A program made the position numbers and the translations under genes. DNA of 6,680 nucleotides from Paracoccaceae bacterium. Its GTDB lineage: Bacteria; Pseudomonadota; Alphaproteobacteria; Rhodobacterales; Rhodobacteraceae. Below, one piece after another: positions 1 through 5,363 of this stretch (positions within the stretch are counted from its first letter, which is position 1; every line of letters starts with the position of its first letter). The stretch lies in the NCBI GenBank assembly GCA_024742655.1, contig JANSYB010000126.1, forward strand, positions 1 to 6,680, read 5' to 3'. The notes under the pieces are model-generated. The model had not been told where the DNA came from. It searched no databases and was given only the letters and a program-made list of their open reading frames with translations.

Positions 1-995
1 ATAACATCGAAGTAGAGCCGTTTTGCCGTTTTCGGCTTCTGATACATGAAATAGCTCAGGCTCTCGGTCGAGGCATAGCTGAGCCATTCATCGATGCTGA
101 TCCCGTTGCCCGAGGACTTGGAGATCTTCTGACCCTGATCGTCAAGGAACAGTTCATAGCTGAAATGCTCTGGCGGGCGGGCGCCCAGTGTCCGGCAGAT
201 CGCGTCGTAGATCTTTTCGTTGGTGGCGTGTTCCTTGCCATACATCTCGAAATCCACGCCAAGTGCCGCCCAGCGGGCGCCAAAATCGGGCTTCCACTGA
301 AGTTTCACATTGCCGCCGGTGACCGGGAGGGTCCATTCGCGCCCGTCTTCATCGTCGAACGTGATCTCGCCCTTGGCGGCATCCACGTTCTTCATGGGCA
401 CATACATCACGCGCCCCGTTTCGGGATGCAGCGGCAGAAAGATCGAATAGGTCTGCTGGCGCTCTTCGCGCAGGCTCTTGAGCATGATTTTCATCAGCTC
501 GTCATACTTCTCGACACAGCGCAGCAGGATGTCGTCGAACCGGCCGGACCGATAGAAGTCACGGGCCGAGATGAACTCGTATTCGAAGCCGAACGTATCG
601 AGGAACCGGCGGAGCATCGCGTTGTTGTGATGTCCGAAGCTTTCGTATTCGCCGAACGGGTCGGGCACGCTGGTCAGCGGCTTCTGCAGGTGATCTGCGA
701 GCAATTCGGGATTGGGCACGTTGCCGGGGACCTTGCGCAGACCATCCAGATCATCGGAAAAACAAACCAGCTTGGTCGGAATGTCGCTGATCTGTTCGAA
801 GGCATGGCGGACCATCGTGGTGCGCAAGACTTCTCCGAATGTGCCGATATGGGGCAGACCGGACGGCCCGTAGCCCGTCTCGAACAGCACGTAACCCTTT
901 TCCGGCGGCGCCTTTTCATAGCGTTTGAGAACGCGGCGTGCTTCTTCAAAAGGCCAGGCCTTTGACGTCATGGCGGCATCGCGCATCTCGGACAT
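1..995 (-). CDS. lysK: Class I lysyl-tRNA synthetase, N-terminal 331 residues (3' end off the window)
   Basis: This enzyme charges tRNA-Lys with lysine using ATP in the cytoplasm. It is the class I (Rossmann-fold) LysRS, unrelated to the class II LysS/LysU of most bacteria. Seen in the sequence: the HIGH-type motif PHIGT at residues 48-52, just after ETGYGPSGL, and the KMSKS-type motif KISKS at residues 290-294 followed by SGNG. Between them are blocks I associate with this family, such as [24 protein letters not shown] and [10 protein letters not shown]. The frame stays open to the left edge, ending ...KRLYFDV. Family members are about 520-530 residues, so roughly 60 percent is present and the C-terminal anticodon-binding part is missing. 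The ATG at 995 is preceded by GGAG seven bases upstream. In-frame ATGs at residues 4 and 9 are possible but lack a better ribosome site. The gene is divergent from the TerB-family gene. Known: class I LysRS occurs in archaea, spirochaetes and many alphaproteobacteria. Confidence 0.96.
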   Translation of the reverse strand, partial: MSEMRDAAMTSKAWPFEEARRVLKRYEKAPPEKGYVLFETGYGPSGLPHIGTFGEVLRTTMVRHAFEQISDIPTKLVCFSDDLDGLRKVPGNVPNPELLADHLQKPLTSVPDPFGEYESFGHHNNAMLRRFLDTFGFEYEFISARDFYRSGRFDDILLRCVEKYDELMKIMLKSLREERQQTYSIFLPLHPETGRVMYVPMKNVDAAKGEITFDDEDGREWTLPVTGGNVKLQWKPDFGARWAALGVDFEMYGKEHATNEKIYDAICRTLGARPPEHFSYELFLDDQGQKISKSSGNGISIDEWLSYASTESLSYFMYQKPKTAKRLYFDV

Positions 996-1046
996 GGGTG
1001 TTCTCCGGTTCAGGGCCCGCGCGGTCAGGTGAACGGGCTTCGTCGC

Positions 1047-1075
1047 TTCCTATTGCCGTGTCGGCAGACAGTCAA
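1047..1075 (-). promoter_or_regulatory. Candidate promoter for the lysyl-tRNA synthetase gene
   Basis: Read on the minus strand, TTGACT (1075-1070) matches the sigma-70 -35 consensus at five of six bases. A 17-base spacer leads to TAGGAA (1052-1047), which matches the -10 consensus at three of six. The expected start would leave a leader of roughly 45 bases before the ATG at 995. The weak -10 keeps confidence low. It overlaps the opposite-facing candidate promoter almost completely. Confidence 0.35.
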
Positions 1076-1081
1076 TATTCT
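1053..1081 (+). promoter_or_regulatory. Candidate promoter for the TerB / L,D-transpeptidase pair
   Basis: TTGCCG (1053-1058), a 17-base spacer and TATTCT (1076-1081) match the sigma-70 -35 and -10 boxes at four of six bases each. It lies about 40 bases upstream of the TerB-family ATG and overlaps the candidate promoter of the divergent synthetase gene. A 5-bp inverted repeat, TGCCG-TGT-CGGCA at 1054-1066, covers its -35 box and the spacer. Confidence 0.4.
1054..1066. repeat. Short palindrome inside the divergent promoter region
   Basis: The inverted repeat TGCCG-TGT-CGGCA has perfect 5-base arms and a 3-base centre. It falls within the spacer, and partly the -35 box, of both candidate divergent promoters. 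It could be an operator, but it is short for a GC-rich genome and could arise by chance. Confidence 0.3.
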
Positions 1082-1118
1082 GCACCGCAACACAACCCCT
1101 TAGAGGACATCCCCTCCC

Positions 1119-1544
1119 ATGACCGATCAGATCCCACATCCGCTCAATCCGCAGGACTGCCTTGTCGCGGTGATGATCGCGGTCTCCGCCTCAGACGCCG
1201 ATATCCGCACCGCCGAACTCGTCAAGATCGAGTCGGCGGTGAACAACCTGCCGGTTTTCGCGGACTATGACATGGACCGGGTCAAGGTCGTTGTGCAAAT
1301 GGTCTTTGACCTGTTCAGCGTGGAGGACGGGCTGGACGCGTTGTTCGGCCTGATCCGGGACAACCTGCCCGAGCGACTGCACGAGACAGCTTATGCCCTG
1401 GCCTGTGACGTCGCCGCGGCAGATGGCACTCTTGGGGATTCCGAACTGCGCCTGCTGGAAGAAATCCGCTATGAGCTGAATATCGAGCGGCTGCACGCCG
1501 CCGCCATAGAACGGGGATCGCGGGCCCGACACATGACGATGTGA
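1119..1544 (+). CDS. TerB-family (tellurite-resistance-like) protein
   Basis: A 141-residue, probably cytoplasmic, all-helical protein. The sequence shows the two-part pattern of TerB-like domains. An N-terminal helix with VSASDADIRTAEL (residues 22-34) resembles the C-terminal CDVAAADGTLGDSELRLLEEI (from residue 96), with the acidic DGxxxxxE signature at D102-E109. In TerB such acidic clusters bind divalent metal. The family was named for tellurite-resistance operons, but stand-alone members are widespread, their roles are mostly unknown, and links to membrane or envelope stress are usually proposed. A real tellurite function cannot be read from the sequence. The ATG at 1119 has AGAGGA eleven bases upstream, rather far. 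The stop TGA (1542-1544) overlaps the ATG of the L,D-transpeptidase gene, so the two are probably translationally coupled. The C-terminal tail after residue 130 is basic and probably disordered. Confidence 0.85.
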   Translation: MTDQIPHPLNPQDCLVAVMIAVSASDADIRTAELVKIESAVNNLPVFADYDMDRVKVVVQMVFDLFSVEDGLDALFGLIRDNLPERLHETAYALACDVAAADGTLGDSELRLLEEIRYELNIERLHAAAIERGSRARHMTM

Positions 1545-1957
1545 TGCGCCTGATCCCAACCATTTTCTGTCTCGCAATGCCGGCTTTGGCCGCAGCGGAA
1601 GAGGTTTTGGTTCGGATCGACTTGTCGGATCAGGAAATGACGGTCTTTGTTGACGATAGGGTTGAGGGGGTTTGGCCGGTGTCGACGGCGCGGGCGGGTA
1701 AATTCACGCCGATCGGTCTCTACCATGTGCAAAGCATGAAACGGATGCATTATTCGTCGCTGTACCAGAATGCACCGATGCCTCATTCCCTGTTCTTTTC
1801 GGGGAATTTCGCCATTCATGGCACACACCAGACCGATCGGCTGGGAACGCCCGCATCGGCCGGATGCGTGCGGTTGCACCCGGACAATGCGCGCACTCTG
1901 TTCGAGTGGGTCGTGGAACATGGCCCGCAAAACACGCTTATCGAGATCCAGCTCTAG
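1544..1957 (+). CDS. Secreted YkuD-type L,D-transpeptidase
   Basis: A 137-residue protein with an N-terminal signal peptide (hydrophobic run to about residue 15, AAA at 16-18, likely cleaved just before EEVL), so it acts in the periplasm. The remainder is a minimal YkuD catalytic domain. STARAGKFTPIG is at residues 47-58, the upstream histidine motif IHGT at 91-94, and the cysteine motif SAGCVRL at 105-111 with nucleophile C108. Enzymes of this fold make 3-3 crosslinks in peptidoglycan or attach proteins to it; which applies here cannot be told. The usual SHGC motif is SAGC here, so the histidine before Gly-Cys is replaced by alanine. The ATG at 1544 is chosen because its A overlaps the TerB-family stop (TGATG) and it gives a good signal peptide. 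A GTG at 1541 would add one residue. No clear ribosome site is seen, consistent with coupling to the upstream gene. Confidence 0.9.
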   Translation: MRLIPTIFCLAMPALAAAEEVLVRIDLSDQEMTVFVDDRVEGVWPVSTARAGKFTPIGLYHVQSMKRMHYSSLYQNAPMPHSLFFSGNFAIHGTHQTDRLGTPASAGCVRLHPDNARTLFEWVVEHGPQNTLIEIQL

Positions 1958-1979
1958 GCCGATGCCCGGATTGCCAAAT

Positions 1980-2016
1980 TCACCATTTTCATCGGTGACG
2001 AAAAACGATCTAAATA
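1980..2016 (+). promoter_or_regulatory. Possible weak promoter/operator ahead of the RAM-domain gene
   Basis: The 86-base gap before the RAM-domain gene is A/T-rich for this window. TTCATC (1988-1993), 17 bases and TAAATA (2011-2016) form a poor sigma-70-like pair, with about three matches in each box. A 5-base inverted repeat TCACC/GGTGA (1980-1984 and 1994-1998) lies just upstream. No terminator for the preceding gene is seen here, so read-through from the TerB/L,D-transpeptidase pair is equally possible. Confidence 0.2.
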
Positions 2017-2043
2017 GGTCATGATCGCCAAAGGAGATTTCCG

Positions 2044-2280
2044 ATGCGCCCCGTCTTCGTGAACATTCGCTGCAAGCCCGGCACGTCCTATCGTGTGGCC
2101 GAAGAAATCGCGCTGCGGGAAATCCATTCCGAACTTTATTCGACATCGGGTCCGTTCGATCTGCTGCTCAAGCTTTACGTTTCGGACGCGGACGATGTCG
2201 GCAAGTTCATCAACGAGAACCTGCTGGATATCGACGGCATAGAACGCACGGAGACAACCCTGACGTTCAAGGCGTTCTGA
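2044..2280 (+). CDS. Stand-alone Lrp/AsnC ligand-binding (RAM) domain protein
   Basis: A 78-residue protein made only of the ferredoxin-like RAM domain found at the C-terminus of Lrp/AsnC transcription regulators. The beta-alpha-beta-beta-alpha-beta pattern is visible: strand VFVNIRCKPG (4-13), a helix to about 31, then the hallmark GPFDLLLKLYV (36-46). A second helix (50-60) follows, then the closing IDGIERTETTLTF (63-75). No helix-turn-helix is present and the ATG follows an excellent ribosome site, AAGGAG with a 7-base spacer, so this is a complete small gene and not a truncated regulator. In Lrp proteins this domain binds amino acids and drives oligomerisation. Single-domain versions may sense metabolites or form mixed oligomers with full-length regulators. 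The ligand is unknown. It converges with the minus-strand phosphoesterase gene. Confidence 0.9.
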   Translation: MRPVFVNIRCKPGTSYRVAEEIALREIHSELYSTSGPFDLLLKLYVSDADDVGKFINENLLDIDGIERTETTLTFKAF

Positions 2281-2300
2281 GCACAGGCTGCATGTGTGAA

Positions 2301-2319
2301 TAAACCGCCGCACGGGCGG
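2301..2319 (-). terminator. Rho-independent terminator of the ABC importer/phosphoesterase operon
   Basis: On the minus strand CCGCC-CGTGC-GGCGG forms a 5-bp all-G/C stem (2319-2305) followed at once by TTTATT. It begins about 25 bases after the stop codon of the last phosphoesterase gene (2344). On the plus strand the hairpin is followed by AAAACAC, so it would not terminate the RAM-domain gene in the usual way. The short stem and broken T-run make it moderate. Confidence 0.6.
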
Positions 2320-2343
2320 AAAACACGCATACCCTTCCCGGTG

Positions 2344-3126
2344 TCAAAGAAAGAACCGCGGCGAAGCGTCCGTGAAATCATGTAGGTGCACGGTAACCTG
2401 GTCCTGGCTCAGCAGGACGACGCCATAGGCGGGCGGTTCGAAATTTCCGGCAGTGCGATCCGGCCCGGTTTCCAGATCCAGGGCGACCTGATGGTTCAAT
2501 CCACGCATGCACGAATAGCTTATCCCGCGCCAACTGCCGAATATCGCGCGATGCACATGGCCGAAAAACAGGTGTCGGATGCGCGTTTTGTGCGGGGCGA
2601 TCACCTCGTAGAACGCCTCGGCATCCTGCAACATGATCCGGTCCATGGCCTTGATGCCGGTTTCAAACGGGGGATGATGCATAAAGAGCAACACCGGCCC
2701 ATCGCTGCGCTCAAGCGCGCCCTGCAACCAGTCCTGCCGCTTTGCGCAATAGGCCCCGGCGTGGGTCCCGGGCTCCTTGGTGTCAAGCAGCAGGAAGTGT
2801 CCATGTTCCGTGTCAATGGCTGTCTGGACAAAACCGTTCTCGTCACGGGGTGTGTCTGGAAAGGCGGAGGCAAAAGCGCCCGTATCATCGTGATTGCCGA
2901 CCATGAGATGCACTGGCATCCGAAGCTTGCCAATCTCCCGGGCGAATCGCGCATAGGCCGCGTCGTCACCCCAATGGGTCATGTCGCCGGTAAGCACCAC
3001 GAAAGCGGCGTCGCCATGATCTTCGTTGATCGAGCGCACCGCCGCCGAAAGACCTGAAGCCGGGTCCTGGCCATATAGCAGACCTTTGCCAATGACATGC
3101 GTATCGGTGAGGTGGATGAACTTCAT
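2344..3126 (-). CDS. Class III (calcineurin-like) metallophosphoesterase, CpdA/GpdQ-like, copy 2
   Basis: A 260-residue cytoplasmic binuclear-metal phosphoesterase with the whole family signature in order. D8-x-H10 (TDTH), GD at 47-48 (LTGDMTHWG), GNHDD at 77-81, HHPP at 150-153 and GHVH at 189-192 are the expected metal ligands. Relatives include the cAMP phosphodiesterase CpdA, mycobacterial Rv0805 and the glycerophosphodiesterase GpdQ, so a small phosphodiester is the likely substrate class; the exact one cannot be read. The start at 3126 is set by the family, since the first strand KFIHLTDTH opens the domain, and by the ATGA overlap with the stop of the upstream paralogue. A frame extension upstream would run into that gene. 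There is no signal peptide. It is clearly homologous to the adjacent phosphoesterase, sharing TGDxTHWG, LMxGNHDD, THAG, DWL, LFMHH and FGHVH. It is the last gene of the operon, followed by a terminator. Confidence 0.92.
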   Translation of the reverse strand: MKFIHLTDTHVIGKGLLYGQDPASGLSAAVRSINEDHGDAAFVVLTGDMTHWGDDAAYARFAREIGKLRMPVHLMVGNHDDTGAFASAFPDTPRDENGFVQTAIDTEHGHFLLLDTKEPGTHAGAYCAKRQDWLQGALERSDGPVLLFMHHPPFETGIKAMDRIMLQDAEAFYEVIAPHKTRIRHLFFGHVHRAIFGSWRGISYSCMRGLNHQVALDLETGPDRTAGNFEPPAYGVVLLSQDQVTVHLHDFTDASPRFFL

Positions 3127-3950
3127 TGCGCCGCCACCGGTTTGGCCCAATCTTCCCAGGCCGTTCCTGATGTAAAGACCGGCCCGTCCCAACCAAACGG
3201 AATCTCGTGAATGATCGTGCCCTCTCCCTCAACCAGGATTACAGCATAGGACGGCGCCATCGGGGCCGCTTGCAGCAATTCCGGCTCGACGAGGTCGGGC
3301 AGCGATTGATTGCCGGTGGACCGGACAGAGGCGAAGGGGATGCCGCAAAACGTGCCATGCACCGGAGCATGGACATGGCCGAAATGGATATAGTCGATAC
3401 GGTGCCGAAAGCGGCTCAGCAACCCAGCCAAGGGCGCGCGGTCATCGGGTACCAGTGCGATTTTATCCTCGGCAGGTACGCCCAATGGCATGACGTTGTG
3501 ATGCATGAACAGCCGCGCGCGATCACAGGCTTCAAGCTCGCTCTCCAACCAATCGCGCCTCGCGGCACAAAAATGTCCCGCATGCGTGCGCGGCGCGGTG
3601 GTGTCCAGATAGATCAGGCGCGTGTCGTCAAGGGTCTCGGCATGGTTGACAAAGCCCTGCAGGTCCCTGGACTGATCCGGGAACGTCGCAAGAAAGGCTG
3701 CGCGGTCATCATGGTTGCCGATCATCAACCGAACGGGACAGGGCAGATCGCTCAACGCCTCTCGCAAGCTCTGGTAGGCGGCGGGCTCGCCCCAATGGGT
3801 CAGATCACCGGTGATGATGATCCGTGCCGCATCCGGATGATGGGCACGCACATTATCAAGCGCTTGGGTGAAACGGTGATGAGGGTTCAGACCGCCCATG
3901 CGTTCGCCGGGAACGGTCAGGTGAATGTCGGAGATTTGGACAAGTTTCAT
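3123..3950 (-). CDS. Class III (calcineurin-like) metallophosphoesterase, CpdA/GpdQ-like, copy 1
   Basis: A 275-residue cytoplasmic phosphoesterase with D8-x-H10 (SDIH), GD at 48-49 (ITGDLTHWG), GNHDD at 78-82, HH at 150-151 and GHVH at 191-194, a complete set of binuclear-metal ligands. It is a diverged paralogue of the downstream gene. It differs just after the HH pair, reading HHNVMPLG where the other has the common HHPPFETG, and has a longer segment before GHVH, so the two may prefer different substrates. The ATG at 3950 is chosen because the domain starts immediately (KLVQISDIH). A GTG at 3971 would add seven residues, but its ribosome site would lie inside the intercistronic hairpin. 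The 3' end overlaps the next start by ATGA. The gene sits 59 bases after the binding-protein gene, suggesting it acts on the imported ligand or a product of it. Often auto-named cAMP phosphodiesterase; that name is not supported here. Confidence 0.92.
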   Translation of the reverse strand: MKLVQISDIHLTVPGERMGGLNPHHRFTQALDNVRAHHPDAARIIITGDLTHWGEPAAYQSLREALSDLPCPVRLMIGNHDDRAAFLATFPDQSRDLQGFVNHAETLDDTRLIYLDTTAPRTHAGHFCAARRDWLESELEACDRARLFMHHNVMPLGVPAEDKIALVPDDRAPLAGLLSRFRHRIDYIHFGHVHAPVHGTFCGIPFASVRSTGNQSLPDLVEPELLQAAPMAPSYAVILVEGEGTIIHEIPFGWDGPVFTSGTAWEDWAKPVAAQ

Positions 3951-3975
3951 GTGGCTAGACTTTCGTGACACGGCT

Positions 3976-4001
3976 CCGGCCGCCCCAGAAGGGACGGCCG
4001 G
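3976..4001 (-). promoter_or_regulatory. Strong intercistronic stem-loop after the binding-protein gene
   Basis: In the minus-strand transcript the arms CCGGCCGTCCC (4001-3991) and GGGGCGGCCGG (3986-3976) pair over 11 bp with a single U-G wobble, closing a 4-base UUCU loop. It begins eight bases after the binding-protein stop and ends 25 bases before the phosphoesterase ATG. There is no T-run, so it is not a standard terminator. In many importer operons such hairpins protect the upstream binding-protein message from 3' decay or attenuate downstream genes, which fits the position. On the DNA plus strand the wobble pair would be a C-A mismatch, so the structure suits the minus-strand RNA. Confidence 0.7.
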
Positions 4002-4009
4002 CGCAGTGT

Positions 4010-5257
4010 TCAGCCGTTGGGTAGCAGGTCGGAGACTTCTTCGACAAGCTCTTGCTGCAATTCTTTCATGTCGGTGGCGTCACCGGTGACGATGCGTTCG
4101 ATACTGTCATAGATCACCTGGGTGATCGCCAGACCGTTATCCCCCGGATAGGCCAGCCAGTCGCGCAGCAGCGGAAGCTGATCCACGGCGGTCTGCTTGT
4201 TGGGGTTCTGCTCGTAGAAATCGGCCAGGATGATCTCGTTGGCGGCCTTGTTCGGCGGCATGTAGCCGGTTGTCTTGGCCACTTCGGCCGCGCCGTCACC
4301 CGACGTGATGTATTTCAGCCAGGTCCAGGCCGCTTGGCGCACCTTCGGATCGTCCGAGGTGGAGGTCAGCATCGCCGCGTTGCCGCCAGCCGGCAGACCC
4401 ATCGGCTTGCCGTCCAGACCCGGAAACGGGCCGGTGACCAGTTCGAAATCGCCCTGGCTGCGTTCGACCGCGCCAAGCGCCGAGGTCGACCAGAACATCA
4501 TGCCGATGTCACCGGCGGAAAACGACGACAGTGCCGCTTTCCACTCGAGGTTCTGCATTTCGCACTCGGTGAAGATCTCCTGCATCTGCTCGAGTGCCAC
4601 CAATGCCTCGGGGCTGTCGAGTGTCACGCGGCCGTCCTCGACGATGGCCTTGTCCTGGCTCCACATCAGCGCCTGCACGAACCAGTTTCCGGTGATGTTC
4701 CACCCCCAGAAGATCGGGTTGTCGATGCCGTTGGCTTTCATGGTCTTGCAGGCCGCGATAACCTCGTCCCAGGTCGTCGGCAGCTCGTTGATGCCGCCTT
4801 CGCGCAGGATGTCCATGTTGTAGTAGCCGACGGGCAGCGAGATCGAAAACGGCAGGCCGTGAACCTCTCCGTCGAAGGTCGACAGCGACAGCATCGCCTG
4901 GTGGTAGCCGTCTTTCTCGAAATCGGCTTCGGCGGCGATGAAGGGCTCCAGCGACTGGGCGATGCCCTTTTCCACCAGCGGCTGCTGACGGTTCAGGCCC
5001 TGCATGGTGACATCCGGCAGGTTGCCGGCAACGGCCTCGCGCAGGACGGTATTGGTGGCGTCCTCGTAGGATTCGTAGGTGGCGCGGAACTTCACCTCGA
5101 TATTCGGGTGCGCCTCCTTGAAGGCGGGCATCATCGCCTCATAGGTCACGTCGAAGAGGTGGCTGTAGGGATAGGCGAACTCGATCGTGACGGTCTCTTC
5201 GGCAAAAGACGCGGTGGCGGACAGCGCCACGGCCATTGCAGTTACTGCATATTTCAT
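4010..5257 (-). CDS. ABC importer periplasmic solute-binding protein, family 1 (CUT1, UgpB-like)
   Basis: A 415-residue secreted binding protein that captures the ligand in the periplasm and delivers it to the two permeases encoded upstream. It has a classic signal peptide, MKYAVTAMAVALSATASFA, cleaved before EETVTIEF. The mature part shows the family 1 extracellular solute-binding pattern: a first strand VTIEFAYPYS, the FKEAHPNIEVKF block (46-57), NLPDVTMQG (79-87), GLPFSISLPVGYYN (134-147), TTWDEVIAACKTM (161-173) and TGYMPPNKAA near the C-terminus. The last blocks recall UgpB (GYLPITKAA), but the family also binds many sugars, so the ligand is open. Cysteines at 170 and 232 are present. 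The ATG at 5257 has GGAG eight bases upstream. The frame is open further upstream, but that would overlap the permease gene and lose the signal peptide. The name ugpB is not assigned, because specificity is unproven. Confidence 0.92.
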   Translation of the reverse strand: MKYAVTAMAVALSATASFAEETVTIEFAYPYSHLFDVTYEAMMPAFKEAHPNIEVKFRATYESYEDATNTVLREAVAGNLPDVTMQGLNRQQPLVEKGIAQSLEPFIAAEADFEKDGYHQAMLSLSTFDGEVHGLPFSISLPVGYYNMDILREGGINELPTTWDEVIAACKTMKANGIDNPIFWGWNITGNWFVQALMWSQDKAIVEDGRVTLDSPEALVALEQMQEIFTECEMQNLEWKAALSSFSAGDIGMMFWSTSALGAVERSQGDFELVTGPFPGLDGKPMGLPAGGNAAMLTSTSDDPKVRQAAWTWLKYITSGDGAAEVAKTTGYMPPNKAANEIILADFYEQNPNKQTAVDQLPLLRDWLAYPGDNGLAITQVIYDSIERIVTGDATDMKELQQELVEEVSDLLPNG

Positions 5258-5316
5258 TACATCTACTCCAGTTGTTGGGGCTGACGGTTTGGCGATTGGC
5301 AGACCCCGGTGATGGT

Positions 5317-5363
5317 CCCCTTGCGGGGCTTGTGAGTAGGGCGGGCTACGTGCTCGTCCTACT
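5317..5363 (-). other. Gap between permease and binding-protein genes with two possible stem-loops
   Basis: The 101-base gap (5258-5358) and the permease stop could fold into two hairpins in the minus-strand RNA. AGTAGG (5363-5358, overlapping the TAG stop) can pair with CCTACT (5340-5335) across a 17-base loop. Downstream of it, CCCC (5328-5325) pairs with GGGG (5320-5317) around a GCAA tetraloop. Neither has a T-run. They may mark RNA processing or separate expression of the binding-protein gene, but both stems are short. Confidence 0.3.

Noticed and set aside
165..965. A 266-codon open frame on the plus strand
   Set aside because: It is antisense to the lysyl-tRNA synthetase, whose motifs are unambiguous; no domain or ribosome site supports it.
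2305..2319. The hairpin as a bidirectional terminator also serving the RAM-domain gene
   Set aside because: On the plus strand the stem is followed by A-rich, not T-rich, sequence, so only the minus-strand direction is supported.
2386..3968. Two long plus-strand open frames (2386-3057 and 3207-3968)
   Set aside because: They mirror the two phosphoesterase genes and even resemble each other, as expected for antisense frames of paralogous genes. No independent evidence of coding.
4052..5284. A 410-codon open frame on the plus strand
   Set aside because: It is antisense to the solute-binding protein, which has a signal peptide, family motifs and a ribosome site. The plus-strand translation shows no recognisable domain and is a by-product of GC-rich codon use.
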